Shown in pieces: positions 15,840 through 24,912 of a DNA stretch of 64,000 nt. The stretch is from Streptomyces indicus (GTDB lineage: Bacteria; Actinomycetota; Actinomycetes; Streptomycetales; Streptomycetaceae). The notes beneath the pieces are model-generated. The model searched no databases. It saw only the letters and a program-made list of their open reading frames with translations, and was not told the origin of the DNA. Location of the stretch: contig NZ_FNFF01000017.1 in the NCBI RefSeq assembly GCF_900100315.1, positions 1 through 64,000 on the forward strand, in the 5' to 3' direction. The number at the start of each line of letters is the position of its first letter. The first letter of the stretch is position 1. A program made the translations under genes and the position numbers.

Positions 15840-16541
15840 TCAGCTCAGGTGGAGCTGCTGGCCCGGGTAGATGAAGTCGGCGTCGTCGACGATGTCGTCG
15901 TTCAGCTTGAAGAGCTTCTCCCAGCCGCCCTTGACGTCGTGCGCCTCGGCAATCTTCGACAGGGTGTCGCCGGACTTCACCTTGTACTCGCCGTCGCCCT
16001 TCTCGACCTTCTTGCCGGTCGGGGTCTCGACGGTGCGCTCGGAGCGGTCGGCCTTCGGAGCGGACTCGCGCTGCGGCGCGGACTCCTGCTTCGGGGCCTC
16101 CTGCTTCGGGGCCTGCTGCTGCGGGGCCTCCTGCGCGCCGCCACCGTCGTACGAGGCGTTGGAGAGGCCGACGCCGCAGGACGGCCAGGCGCCCTTGCCC
16201 TGGCCCGCGAGGACCTTCTCGGCGATGGCTATCTGCTGCTCCTTGGTGGCCTGGTCGGCGGTGGGCGCGTACGCCGTGCCGCCGTAGCCGGACCAGGTGG
16301 AGGCCGAGAACTGAAGGCCGCCGTAGTAGCCGTTGCCGGTGTTGATCGACCAGTTGCCGCCCGACTCGCACTGGGCGACCTGGTCCCACTCGGAGGCGGT
16401 GGCGGCGGAGGCGGTGCCCGCGCCCATCAGCGGAGCGGCGACCGCGGCGCCGGCGACACCGGCGAGCGTGACGGCGCGGACGGCCTTCTCGCCCTTGGTC
16501 AGACGACGGTGCTTACCGGTGCCCTTGCCAGAAAACAGCAT
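15840..16541 (-). CDS. rpfA: Resuscitation-promoting-factor-like cell-wall hydrolase with LysM
   Basis: A 233-residue secreted muralytic enzyme. A Sec signal peptide of about 46 residues ends ASAAT. The Rpf transglycosylase-like domain follows (WDQVAQCESGGNWSINTG, catalytic Glu in CESGG; GNGYYGGLQFSASTW). A Gln/Pro/Lys-rich linker (APKQEAPKQESAP) leads to a C-terminal LysM domain (EYKVKSGDTLSKIAEAH ... YPGQQLHLS) that binds peptidoglycan. Such enzymes promote spore germination. ATG 16541 has GAGGGG upstream, only a few bases after the c-di-AMP riboswitch, as known for rpfA of S. coelicolor, which also lies next to eno. Confidence 0.93.
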   Translation of the reverse strand: MLFSGKGTGKHRRLTKGEKAVRAVTLAGVAGAAVAAPLMGAGTASAATASEWDQVAQCESGGNWSINTGNGYYGGLQFSASTWSGYGGTAYAPTADQATKEQQIAIAEKVLAGQGKGAWPSCGVGLSNASYDGGGAQEAPQQQAPKQEAPKQESAPQRESAPKADRSERTVETPTGKKVEKGDGEYKVKSGDTLSKIAEAHDVKGGWEKLFKLNDDIVDDADFIYPGQQLHLS

Positions 16542-16559
16542 GGAGTTTCCCCTCACCGA

Positions 16560-16775
16560 CGCCTGCGAGGTGAGCTGTCGGGTTCGGGTGCAGTGAGTAC
16601 CCGGTGTCCGCGATCCGCGTACCGCCGTACGTAGATATCGGACACTTCACCCCAAGCCGGGCCGGTGGTCTCTCAACCTCCGCCCGCGGCACAAACCTTG
16701 GGTCCCCCGCTCCTGCCTGCGGCGCATGATGCGACGACTGTTCCCGTACGGCCGCCGGCAGGATTCGGCGTGCGG
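16560..16775 (-). ncRNA. ydaO/yuaA-type c-di-AMP riboswitch
   Basis: The minus-strand leader of rpfA carries the conserved ydaO blocks in order: GCCGAATCCTGCCG, then AGGAGCGGGGGACCCAAG, then CTTGGGGTGAAG, and near the 3' end CCGAACCCGACAGCTCACC followed by TCGCAGGCG. The two-fold-like layout and the closing GCC/GGC ends fit the c-di-AMP aptamer. The 3' end is only 18 bases from the rpfA ATG, so there is no room for a separate long expression platform. High c-di-AMP is expected to lower rpfA expression, as reported for the S. coelicolor homologue. Confidence 0.9.
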
Positions 16776-16807
16776 TCGACGGGGCCCGCCAGTGGCGAGC
16801 GGTCACG

Positions 16808-16837
16808 ACCGTAAACAGGCAAACGCCCGAAAGACAA
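16808..16837 (-). promoter_or_regulatory. Candidate promoter of the riboswitch-rpfA transcript
   Basis: On the minus strand TTGTCT (16837-16832) and TACGGT (16813-16808) are 18 bases apart, which puts the start of transcription near 16801, about 25 bases before the aptamer. Confidence 0.5.
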
Positions 16838-16940
16838 AGAGAATCGGGGGCTATGAGACCCATCTCTCACTTCCCCCGAAGCTCCTTTATTACGGACATT
16901 CGCGGCCTAACTGGCCTGGATCCGCACGCCTGTTAGCGCG

Positions 16941-17996
16941 TCAGTTCTGCCCCAGGTCCAGGTCCTGACCAGGCAGGATCAGGTTCGGGTCGTCGCCGAT
17001 GACCAGGCGGTTGCCGCCGTAAAGCGCGGACCAGCCGCCCTCGACCTGCTGCTCGTCCGCGATGCCCCAGAGGCTGTCGCCGGGACGGACGGTGTACGCG
17101 TCGTCCGCGCCCGCCTCACCCGAAGCCCCGGCGTCGCGCGAGGCGTCGTCACGCGAGGCGTGCCGCCCCGAGGAGCCGCGGTCGGCTTCGGCGCTGTCGT
17201 CGGCGGCGCGGTCGCCGCGGTGGCGTCCGGTGGACTCGTCGGGCGAAGTGGGAGATGTCTCACCGGAGTTGCCGGCCTCGTCGCCGCTGCCCTCACCCGT
17301 GATGCCCGGAGTGGGCAGTTCGTCCGGAAGGTCCAGGCCTTCGGAGGGGGAGTCGGCGGAGCCGCCGAGGTTCCAGTCACTCTCGCCGCCGTACGACGGG
17401 AAGAGGGGCAGGTCGAGACCGGGGGTGGCCGAGGCGGACGGCCCGGAGGAACCGGACGGGTCGGATGAGTCCGATGAGTTGGACGAGTCGGGCGCATCGC
17501 TCGACTTGTCACTCTCGTCCGTCTTGCCCGACTTGCCCGTCTTGCCGGACTCTTCGGAGGTCTTCGCGTCCCCGCCCGAGCGGCCCGACGTGTCGCGATC
17601 GTCGTCGGGCGTGGCCGTCGCCTTCTGCTGGAGACCGGCGATCGGCGCGCAGGTGGCCCAGGCCTGGGCGCCCTGCGCCGCGTAGACCTTCTCGGCCACG
17701 GCTATCTGCTCGGAGCGGCTGGCCAGGTCGGCGGTCGGCGCATAGTCGAGCCCGCCGAACTCCTCCCAGGTCGTCTGGTCGAACTGGAGCCCGCCGTAAT
17801 AGCCGTTGCCGAAGTTCGCGCTCCACACGCCGCCGCTCTCGCAGTCGGCGAGACGGTCCCAGTTGGTGCCGTCGGCCGCGCTCGCGCCCGTCGCGGCGAA
17901 CAGCGGCAGGGCGAGTGCGGAGCCGGTCACTCCAGCTGCGACGACCAGGCCCGGGGCCTGGCGGGGCCGACGGTGACGACCGTTCCCGGAGAGCAT
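16941..17996 (-). CDS. Second Rpf-like secreted hydrolase with LysM and acidic Ser/Asp-rich linker
   Basis: A 351-residue secreted protein. ATG 17996 gives a signal peptide (HRRPRQAPGLVVAAGVTGSA..., ending ASAADG). The Rpf domain follows (WDRLADCESGGVWSANFG, catalytic Glu in CESGG). The middle third is a long linker of Ser/Asp/Lys repeats (DKSSDAPDSSNSSDSSDPS), then Gly/Ser/Asp-rich sequence. A LysM domain ends the protein (YTVRPGDSLWGIADEQ ... LPGQDLDLGQN). It is a paralogue of the adjacent rpfA with the same order of domains but a much longer, acidic linker, perhaps to reach through the wall. No riboswitch is seen upstream of this copy. Confidence 0.9.
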   Translation of the reverse strand: MLSGNGRHRRPRQAPGLVVAAGVTGSALALPLFAATGASAADGTNWDRLADCESGGVWSANFGNGYYGGLQFDQTTWEEFGGLDYAPTADLASRSEQIAVAEKVYAAQGAQAWATCAPIAGLQQKATATPDDDRDTSGRSGGDAKTSEESGKTGKSGKTDESDKSSDAPDSSNSSDSSDPSGSSGPSASATPGLDLPLFPSYGGESDWNLGGSADSPSEGLDLPDELPTPGITGEGSGDEAGNSGETSPTSPDESTGRHRGDRAADDSAEADRGSSGRHASRDDASRDAGASGEAGADDAYTVRPGDSLWGIADEQQVEGGWSALYGGNRLVIGDDPNLILPGQDLDLGQN

Positions 17997-18259
17997 GTGA
18001 ACGCCTTTCGCGTGACTGCACTGCTGAGGGACCACCGCGGACTCGGGACCCGGATGTGAAGGCCCTGTGTCCACAGGGGTAGCTGAGCTAAGCGGTGAAC
18101 GTAGCCGCAATCGAACGTCAGTCACAAGTCGATGCAGCGGAGATCACGTCAAAGTCACAGTCTTGACGGCTCGTCAGTTACGAAGGCCTGATGCCGCATT
18201 CCCGCAGCGGCACCGTCGCGCGCACGGCCCCACCCGCCGGCGCCGGATACCGTCGAGGC

Positions 18260-19510
18260 ATGCCAGCCCCGCACGACATGCCCCCCGCCCCCGAGCTCTT
18301 CACCTGGGAGTTCGCCAGCAACCCCTATCCCGCGTACGCCTGGCTGCGCGAGCACGCACCGGTGCACAAGACCGTGCTGCCCAACGGGGTGGAGGCGTGG
18401 CTCGTCACCCGGTACGCCGATGCGCGGCAGGCGCTGGCCGATCAGCGGCTCAGCAAGAACCCGGACCACCACGACGAGAACGCGGCCGGACGGAACAAGA
18501 CGGGAATTCCCGGCGAACGCAGCGCCAACCTCATGACGCATCTGCTCAACATCGACCCGCCGGACCACACCAGGCTGCGGCGCCTCGTGTCGAAGGCCTT
18601 CACCCCACGTCGTATCGCGGCATTCGAGCCGCGCGTGCAGGAGCTCACCGACCGGCTGATCGACGAGTTCGCCGCCACCGGGCAGGCGGATCTCATCCAC
18701 GAGTTCGCCTTCCCGCTGCCCATCTACGCGATCTGCGATCTGCTCGGCGTGCCGGCGGAGGACCAGGACGACCTCCGGGACTGGGCGGGCATGATGATCC
18801 GCCACGGGAAAGGGCCGCGGGGCGGGGTCGCGCGCGCGGTCAAGCTGATCAAGAACTACCTGGCCGACCTCATCCACAGGAAGCGCGAGGACCTGGGCGA
18901 GGATCTGATCTCCGGGCTGATCCGCGCCAGCGACCACGGCGAACACCTCACGGAGGACGAGGCCGCCGCGATGTGCTTCGTGCTGTTGTTCGCGGGGTTC
19001 GAGACGACCATCAACCTCGTGGGCAACGGCATGCACGCGCTGCTCCAGCACCCCGAGCAGCGTGCACGGCTCCAACAGGCGCTGGGCGCCGGGGACACCG
19101 CTCTGCTCGACACGGCCGTGGAGGAACTCCTGCGCTACGACGGCCCGGTGGAGATGGCGACCTGGCGCTACGCCACGCGTCCGCTCCAGATCGGCGGCCA
19201 GGAGATCGCCCAGGGCGACCCCGTGCTCGTCGTCCTGGCCGCCGCCGACCGCGATCCCGAGCGGTTCGCCGAGCCGGACACCCTGGATCTGACCCGCCGT
19301 GACAACCAGCACCTGGGATACGGCCACGGCATCCACTACTGCCTGGGCGCTCCCCTGGCCCGGATGGAGGGACAGATCGCCCTGGCCACGCTGCTGCGCA
19401 GGCTGCCGGACCTCAGGCTGAGCGTGGACCCGTCCGAGCTGCGGTGGCGCGGCGGCCTGATCATGCGCGGACTGCGCACGCTGCCGGTCACGTTCACGAA
19501 GGAGCAGTGA
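18260..19510 (+). CDS. Cytochrome P450 (CYP107-like)
   Basis: A 416-residue soluble haem mono-oxygenase. Visible P450 landmarks are the I-helix AGFETT at 245-250 (Glu before the conserved Thr), the ExxR motif EELLR near 288-292, and the haem-binding loop GYGHGIHYCLGAPLAR with the Cys ligand at 361. The N-terminal C-helix segment is HTRLRRLVSKAF. It needs a ferredoxin and reductase that are not in the window. ATG 18260 is preceded by GAGG. A P450 in this place next to the rpf genes is conserved in Streptomyces; I recall S. coelicolor CYP107U1 here. The substrate is unknown. Confidence 0.9.
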   Translation: MPAPHDMPPAPELFTWEFASNPYPAYAWLREHAPVHKTVLPNGVEAWLVTRYADARQALADQRLSKNPDHHDENAAGRNKTGIPGERSANLMTHLLNIDPPDHTRLRRLVSKAFTPRRIAAFEPRVQELTDRLIDEFAATGQADLIHEFAFPLPIYAICDLLGVPAEDQDDLRDWAGMMIRHGKGPRGGVARAVKLIKNYLADLIHRKREDLGEDLISGLIRASDHGEHLTEDEAAAMCFVLLFAGFETTINLVGNGMHALLQHPEQRARLQQALGAGDTALLDTAVEELLRYDGPVEMATWRYATRPLQIGGQEIAQGDPVLVVLAAADRDPERFAEPDTLDLTRRDNQHLGYGHGIHYCLGAPLARMEGQIALATLLRRLPDLRLSVDPSELRWRGGLIMRGLRTLPVTFTKEQ

Positions 19511-19593
19511 GCAGCGCGGTCGCCCGGCCCCGGCGGAAGCGGGCACCCGGCCCGGCGGAAGCGGCGCCCGGACCCGGCGGAAGCGGCCGACGC

Positions 19594-19995
19594 TCAGCGC
19601 TCGTCGAATGCCGCTTGGAGTGCTTCCCCCGTGGGCGCGATGACGACCGCACCCCCGCGGAGCTCCGCGGGAAGATGGCGCCGCTCGTCCTCATGGAAGA
19701 TCAGCACGCCCCCGTCCTGGGGCACGATCGCGGCACCGAGGTCCGCCGCCAGCCGGGCCAGCACGCCGGTCATCGCACCGCGGGCGAAGCGGCTCGCCGC
19801 CACGCACCTCAACTCCCCGTCCTGGGTAGCGTGGTACAGGTCCGCCTCGCCGCCGTCCGCCACGCGCAGCTGGGAGAACTCGTCCCCCTGCTCGCGCCCC
19901 AGGGCGTACGGCCCGGTGACCTGCCGGAAGCGTTCGGCGTCCAGCGGAGCGACGTCGCCGTCCACGTACCGGAGCAGGAACACGCCGTAACTCAC
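19594..19995 (-). CDS. Hypothetical protein coupled to mazG
   Basis: A 133-residue soluble protein I do not recognise. It begins SYGVFLLRYVDGDVAPLD and ends in a compact alpha/beta-looking region (GGVLIFHEDERRHLPAELRGG). There is no signal peptide, membrane segment or cysteine cluster. GTG 19995 lies four bases after the mazG stop, so translation is likely coupled to mazG. That suggests, but does not show, a role near nucleotide clean-up. Confidence 0.7.
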   Translation of the reverse strand: MSYGVFLLRYVDGDVAPLDAERFRQVTGPYALGREQGDEFSQLRVADGGEADLYHATQDGELRCVAASRFARGAMTGVLARLAADLGAAIVPQDGGVLIFHEDERRHLPAELRGGAVVIAPTGEALQAAFDER

Positions 19996-19999
19996 GGCC

Positions 20000-21040
20000 T
20001 CAGTCCCTCTCCCGCTGCCCCTGCTGCCTTTTCTCCCCGGTCTCCCCGGTCTCCACCGCGAGGATCGCATCCCGGTACGCCCGTCCCGCCGCCCGCAGCG
20101 CCGCCTCCGGGTCGATGCCCTCCGCCTCCGCGCGGACGGCGAGGGCGAGCAGGTCGTAGCCGAGGCCCCGGCCCTGCGGGAGCGGCACGTCGAGGCCGGC
20201 CGTGCGGACGCGCGAGGCGAGCTTGGCCGCGAGGGCGAGGCCCGGCTGGCCGAGCGGGACGCCTTCGGTGACCGAGTCGCGCCGCTTCTCCTCGGCCTTG
20301 GTGCGCAGCCAGTGCGCCTTGACCTCCTCGGGGGTCTGCGCGGTGTCCTCGCCGAAGACGTGCGGGTGGCGGTGGATGAGTTTGGCGACGATCGTGCCCG
20401 CCACGTCGTCGATGTCGAAGGGCTCGCCGGTGTCGTCGGGGTCCTCGGCGGCGATACGGGCGTGGAAGACGACCTGGAGCAGGACGTCGCCGAGCTCCTC
20501 GCGCAGCTCGGTGCGGTCGCCGTCCTCGATGGCCTCGACGAGTTCGTACGCCTCCTCGATCCCGTACTTGGCCAGGCCCTTGTGGGTCTGCTGGGAGGAC
20601 CAGGGGCACTCGCGGCGGATGCGGTCCATGACCTGGACGAGGTCGAGGAGGCGGGCGCCGGGCAGGTCGTAGGAGGCGGGGAGGAGTTCGAGGTCGGGCA
20701 TCTGCACGCGGCCCGAGCCCGCGAGGCGGGCGAGGCCGTCCGTGAGCGCCGGGTCGCCCTCGCCGCTCGCCACCACCACGACGGTGCGGCCGCCCGCGCA
20801 GGCGTCCACCAGCTCCTGGGCGGTGGGCGCCGCCGCCTCCACGGTGACGCCCGCCTCGCGCAGATACGGGAGTTGGGGGTGGGCCGGGTCGGTGCACAGG
20901 ACCTGGTCGGCCTCGTGCAGGACCTGCCAGGCCGGCCAGGAGAGCAGGCCGGGGGCCACCCGGTGGGTGGTGGTGAGCAGGACGATGCGGCCGGGGGCGG
21001 CGGGGCCGGTGGAGGCGTCGGGAGCGTTCACGTCGGCCAA
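20000..21040 (-). CDS. mazG: Nucleoside triphosphate pyrophosphohydrolase MazG
   Basis: A 346-residue house-cleaning enzyme that hydrolyses non-canonical NTPs to NMP and PPi. The N-terminal third (RIVLLTTTHRVAPGLLSWPAW ...) is a degenerate tetrapyrrole-methylase-like domain as in YabN and actinobacterial MazG. The MazG domain carries the Mg-binding EExxE...ExxD pattern: YGIEEAYELVEAI and LREELGDVLLQVV. The C-terminal part ends in a Gln/Gly/Arg tail. The start is probably TTG 21040 (GGGG upstream), with GTG 21031 as the alternative. Confidence 0.9.
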   Translation of the reverse strand: MADVNAPDASTGPAAPGRIVLLTTTHRVAPGLLSWPAWQVLHEADQVLCTDPAHPQLPYLREAGVTVEAAAPTAQELVDACAGGRTVVVVASGEGDPALTDGLARLAGSGRVQMPDLELLPASYDLPGARLLDLVQVMDRIRRECPWSSQQTHKGLAKYGIEEAYELVEAIEDGDRTELREELGDVLLQVVFHARIAAEDPDDTGEPFDIDDVAGTIVAKLIHRHPHVFGEDTAQTPEEVKAHWLRTKAEEKRRDSVTEGVPLGQPGLALAAKLASRVRTAGLDVPLPQGRGLGYDLLALAVRAEAEGIDPEAALRAAGRAYRDAILAVETGETGEKRQQGQRERD

Positions 21041-21076
21041 GTTACCCCGGAGCCGCCCTCGGCCGCGGTGGCCAGG

Positions 21077-21763
21077 TCAGCGGTAGCGGACGGTGACCTG
21101 CTCGAAGCCGAGCGAGGTGAGCAGGCCCTCCAGCATCGCGGTGGTGTTGCGTTCGGCGCGTGCCGTCAGGCCGCTGTCCTTCGCGGCTTCGCCGATGTGC
21201 TTCACCGCGAGTTTGTTCACGGCCTGTTCGCCGGCCGGGTTGTCGGAGAAGAGGTCGCCGAGCCGGTCGAGGAGGCCGCGCTGCTTGGAGACGGTGTAGG
21301 AGCGGTCGGGGTCGAGGGTCGGCTTCGCGAGCTCGGCCTTCGGCAGGACGAGGGTGGCGGTGGTGCGGTCCTCGTTCACCTGCACGTTGTCCTGCTTCAG
21401 GTCGCCGAGGTCCACGTACGCGCTGGCCGTGCCGGAGCCGACGAACAGGGTGCGGGTGCCGCGGATCGCGTCGGGCAGGAACTTGGCGTCCTTCTCCAGG
21501 TCGACCACGACCTGGTAGGAGCCGGCGGCACCCTCGTAACGGCTCATGTCCCGCAGGGACTTGAGGACGGCGGGTCCGGAGCGGTCCTTGGTCTCGGAGC
21601 CGAAGACGTCGTCGAGGCCGGGAAGCAGCCGCAGTTGGCCGGCGAGCAGCACGAGCACGGCGAGCACGGCCACGGCGGCGGGCAGCTTGATCCACCAGGG
21701 GAGCCTGCGTGCCGTACGCACCGGGCCGGCCGAACGCCCAGGCTTGGTCTCGGTGGTTGTCAT
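21077..21763 (-). CDS. DUF4230 family membrane-anchored protein
   Basis: A 228-residue protein with a basic cytoplasmic N-terminus and one membrane helix (about 27-48, LPAAVAVLAVLVLLAGQL). The extracellular domain matches the DUF4230 pattern (GSYQVVVDLEKDAKFLP, TLFVGSGTASAYVDLGDL). The function is unknown; members are exported and often sit near envelope genes. ATG 21763 is the first sensible start. It lies between mazG and the SurA-like lipoprotein gene, all on the minus strand. Confidence 0.8.
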   Translation of the reverse strand: MTTTETKPGRSAGPVRTARRLPWWIKLPAAVAVLAVLVLLAGQLRLLPGLDDVFGSETKDRSGPAVLKSLRDMSRYEGAAGSYQVVVDLEKDAKFLPDAIRGTRTLFVGSGTASAYVDLGDLKQDNVQVNEDRTTATLVLPKAELAKPTLDPDRSYTVSKQRGLLDRLGDLFSDNPAGEQAVNKLAVKHIGEAAKDSGLTARAERNTTAMLEGLLTSLGFEQVTVRYR

Positions 21764-21867
21764 GCCGTCCGAGTTCCCGCGGCGGGCGTGCGCACACCGC
21801 GGGTGACCCGGTACACACCGCGCGTGAGGTCGGGCAAACGTCCCGGGGTGTGCCCGACCTCGGAGAG

Positions 21868-22518
21868 CTACGCCTCCTTGGCGCCCGAGACCTGCCTCAG
21901 CCACGGGGTGGCCGCGTCCGCGCGGCGGCTCTTGGTCATGTCCCAGGTGCCGTAACGGGGGTTGAGGTCCACGTCCAGCGCGCGCGAGGCGTCCGAGAGC
22001 GCCTTCCAGAACGCCTGCTGCCCGGCCTCGGTCTGCGGGTCGGCGCCCAGGGACTCGTACAGCTTCTGGGCCTCGATCTCCGTGCGCAGCGACTCGTCGA
22101 TGCGCGACGGCGGGATGTTGTACTGCTGGAGCCAGCCCGCCTCCAGGGCCTCCTGGCTGCCGGCCTGCCCGACGAGCTCGCCGCGCAGGTCCTGGATCTC
22201 CTTGCGGGTGACGGTGACGCCGGCGTCCTCGGCGGCCCGGTGCAGGACGCGGTCGAGGACCATCGCCTGGAGGGTGTCGCGGGTGAGGCCGCCGGTCTTC
22301 TCCACCGCCTGCTCATAGGTGCCGGACTGCGCCGTGGCCTTCTGCTGTGCGGTGCGCACCTCGCCCACCCGGGCCTGGAGCTGCGCCACGGAGATGCGCT
22401 CCTCACCGACGACGGCGGCGGCCCCGGGATGGGCCTCGCCGGAGCAGGCGGCCAGGAGGGGCGCCGCCACGAGGAGCGCGGCGGAGACGGTGAGCGCGGT
22501 GCGACGGCGGCGGTGCAA
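21868..22518 (-). CDS. SurA N-terminal-domain lipoprotein (foldase-like)
   Basis: A 216-residue lipoprotein. The start TTG 22518 follows GGGAGG by five bases and gives a perfect lipoprotein signal (RRRRTALTVSAALLVAAP, then lipobox LLAAC). A GTG at 22563 would add a non-hydrophobic extension. The mature protein matches the SurA N-terminal chaperone fold (VVGEERISVAQLQARVGEV ... LQAMVLDRVLHRAAEDAG). No parvulin catalytic domain is visible, so it is likely a chaperone without isomerase activity. It is anchored on the outer face of the membrane. Confidence 0.85.
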   Translation of the reverse strand: MHRRRRTALTVSAALLVAAPLLAACSGEAHPGAAAVVGEERISVAQLQARVGEVRTAQQKATAQSGTYEQAVEKTGGLTRDTLQAMVLDRVLHRAAEDAGVTVTRKEIQDLRGELVGQAGSQEALEAGWLQQYNIPPSRIDESLRTEIEAQKLYESLGADPQTEAGQQAFWKALSDASRALDVDLNPRYGTWDMTKSRRADAATPWLRQVSGAKEA

Positions 22519-22666
22519 GTGGGCCTCCCGGCGGCTACGGCGAGATTGTGCGTCAGTGCACAAGCCTTGCGGTGATCGATGTTAGGCAGTGGGCGTGGGT
22601 TCGGCCACTGGTTCGACCAACGATTCACGGGCAGTTCGGGATGCGCCCGGTCGGCTGAGCCGGGGT

Positions 22667-24193
22667 TCAGCCGCGGACCTGCCCCAGCCAGTGAAGCGTC
22701 CGCCGGATCTCGCCGGGGAAGGCGTGGTTCGGCCCGTGCAGCCGCTCCGCGTCGTACAGGAGCGCGCGCAGCATGTCGTGGGCGGCGGCGCGGTCGCCGA
22801 GCGCGAGCAGCAAGTGGCCGATGCGGCGGCGGACTTCGAGGGCGAGCTCGCGGTCGGTGGTGGCGTACTGGTTCTCGTAGTACGGGAGCAGCGCGCGGTA
22901 TTCGGCGAGTGCGGCGGCGGGTTCGCCGAGCTGCTCCAGGCACTGGGCGGCGTCGTAGCGGAACTGGAGCGCGGCCGGGTCGGCCATGCCCGCCTCGGCG
23001 GCCCGCTCGTCGGCGAGCCGGCGCAGCTCGGGCAGGGCGCGGCGGTACTGGCCGTCGTCCATGAGCGTGGCCGCGTACTGCTTGCGCAGGGTGCGCACGA
23101 CCGGCGAGTGCTCGCCGTGCTGGGCGGCGGCCGCGGGCAGGATCGCGCCGAGGATGTCCACGGCCTGGGTGATGCGGCCTTCGCCGAGGAGGCGCTTGAC
23201 GTCGTCGACGGCCTGGGCGACATCGGGCTTGCGCTGGTCCACGGGTGCGGCGGCGGGCACGGCCTGAGCGGCGGGGGTGCGGGCGCGGTCGGGCCAGGGG
23301 GCGGCGGGGCGCAGAAACGGGCGGGTCGGGTCGAGGGGGCCGAGCGGGGTGCCGTGCGCGGGCAGGAACGGGACCAGCGCCTCGTACACCTCCTGGGTGG
23401 AGGCGGGCCTGTGCTGCGGGTCCTTGGCGAGCATCCGCAGGACCAGGGCTTCGAGGGCGTCGGGGACCTCGGGGCGCAACTGGCGCACGGGCAGCGGCGG
23501 TTCGTAGAGGTGGCGGTGCAGGACGCCGAGCGCGGTGGTGCCGGCGAAGGGCACATTGCCGCTGAGGAGTTCGTGGAGCAGCACGCCGAGGGCGTAGATG
23601 TCGGTGTACGGGCCGACGGCGCCGCCCATCGCCTGCTCGGGTGCCATGTAGGCGGGGCTGCCGATGGGCGAGCCGGTGTGGGTGAGGCGGGTGGTGTCGG
23701 AGTCGATGACGGAGGCGACGCCGAGGTCGAGGACGGTGAGGGTGCCGTCGGGCTTCACCATCACATTGCGCGGCTTGAGGTCGCGGTGCACGATCGGCAC
23801 CGCGTGCACCGCGGAGAGCACCCCGCACAGCTGGGTGGCGACGGCCACGGCCCACGGCCAGGGGTACGGGTCGTGTTCGGCGAGGTGGTCGGCGAGGTCG
23901 GAGCCGTCCACGTACTGCATCACGAGGTACAGGTCGTCGTCGGCGCTGCCCGCGTCGTGCACGGTGACCAGGCCGGGGTGGTCGACCTGGGCGGTGACGC
24001 GGCACTCGCGCACGAAGCGGCGGCGCAGCTCGTCGGCCTCCTGGCCCGCGACCTTGTCGGGGCGGAGCAGCTTCACGGCGACGCGGCGGTCGAGGCGCTG
24101 GTCGTAGGCCGTCCAGACCTGGCCCATGCCGCCTTGGCCGATGAGCGTGGACAGTTCGTAGCGGCCGGCGATGACGCGTCCGGGCGCACTCAC
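22667..24193 (-). CDS. Ser/Thr protein kinase with C-terminal TPR-like region
   Basis: A 508-residue Hanks-type kinase. N-lobe motifs are LIGQGGMGQVW and VAVKLL (catalytic Lys). The catalytic loop is HRDLKPRNVMV, the metal motif is DLG in place of DFG (VLDLGVAS), and the activation-segment end is GSPAYMAPEQ. There is no membrane helix or PASTA domain. The second half (after about 310) is helical repeats like TPRs (GEGRITQAVDILGAIL, LEQLGEPAAALAEYRALLP) for protein partners. It overlaps the upstream membrane-protein gene by four bases (GTGA), so that protein is a candidate partner or substrate. Confidence 0.9.
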   Translation of the reverse strand: MSAPGRVIAGRYELSTLIGQGGMGQVWTAYDQRLDRRVAVKLLRPDKVAGQEADELRRRFVRECRVTAQVDHPGLVTVHDAGSADDDLYLVMQYVDGSDLADHLAEHDPYPWPWAVAVATQLCGVLSAVHAVPIVHRDLKPRNVMVKPDGTLTVLDLGVASVIDSDTTRLTHTGSPIGSPAYMAPEQAMGGAVGPYTDIYALGVLLHELLSGNVPFAGTTALGVLHRHLYEPPLPVRQLRPEVPDALEALVLRMLAKDPQHRPASTQEVYEALVPFLPAHGTPLGPLDPTRPFLRPAAPWPDRARTPAAQAVPAAAPVDQRKPDVAQAVDDVKRLLGEGRITQAVDILGAILPAAAAQHGEHSPVVRTLRKQYAATLMDDGQYRRALPELRRLADERAAEAGMADPAALQFRYDAAQCLEQLGEPAAALAEYRALLPYYENQYATTDRELALEVRRRIGHLLLALGDRAAAHDMLRALLYDAERLHGPNHAFPGEIRRTLHWLGQVRG

Positions 24194-24912
24194 CTGTTGT
24201 CCTCCGGGCGGCGGCCGGCCGGCGGGAAGTCATGCCCGTTGGAAGTCTCGTCGGTGCCGCGCAGGAAGCTGCTCAACTCGTCGAGCTCGGCACGCACTTG
24301 GTCGATCCGGGCGGGCGCGGGGCGCTGCGGGTTCGCCGGCCGGTCGAGCGGCGGCGGGGTGGGCAGCGGCTGCTGCGGCGCGGGGACGGGCTGTTGCGGC
24401 AGGGGCGGTCCGGCCATCGGCTGCTGCGGTGCGCCCAGGGGCTGCTGCGGGTGCAGCGGGGCGGTGACGCCCTGGTGCGGCAGGGCCTGTCCGTAGGCGG
24501 TGGGTGCGGTGGGCGGGTAGCCGTAGGCCTGCTTCTGCGGGGCCGGGTAGGCGGCGGTGGCGGGGCCGGTCCAGCCGTGGAAGTGCTTGATGTCCGCGTA
24601 CAGGAAGTACGTGATGACGCCGATCCAGGTGAGGATCACGCCGAACAGGCCGATCCACTCCTGGGTGGTGTCCAGGTCGTCGCTGGGCTCGGCGCCGATC
24701 AGGGCGAGCGAGCCGACGCTGACCACGATCGTCACCACGAACAGGACCCAGTCCACGGTCTTCTTGGTGACGATCGCGAGCCGCAGCATCGGCGCGAAGG
24801 CGAGCAGCCCGCACGAGCCGACGGTGAGCACGGCGAAGACCACGCGCAGGGTCACCAGCGCCGCGTTGGAGGGGCGGCGGCTTGGCGGTGGTGCGTAGCC
24901 GTGGCCGTGCAT
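24190..24912 (-). CDS. Membrane protein with Pro/Gln-rich tail, coupled to the kinase gene
   Basis: A 240-residue protein with about three membrane helices in the first 110 residues (VFAVLTVGSCGLLAFAP, WVLFVVTIVVSVGSLALIG, WIGLFGVILTWIGVITYFL). A cytoplasmic tail of about 110 residues is rich in Pro, Gln and Tyr (QQPVPAPQQPLPTPPP) and ends with a short helical segment (QVRAELDELSSFLRG). ATG 24912 has AGGAG seven bases upstream. It is first in a two-gene operon with the Ser/Thr kinase. The family is unknown to me. Confidence 0.8.
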   Translation of the reverse strand: MHGHGYAPPPSRRPSNAALVTLRVVFAVLTVGSCGLLAFAPMLRLAIVTKKTVDWVLFVVTIVVSVGSLALIGAEPSDDLDTTQEWIGLFGVILTWIGVITYFLYADIKHFHGWTGPATAAYPAPQKQAYGYPPTAPTAYGQALPHQGVTAPLHPQQPLGAPQQPMAGPPLPQQPVPAPQQPLPTPPPLDRPANPQRPAPARIDQVRAELDELSSFLRGTDETSNGHDFPPAGRRPEDNR

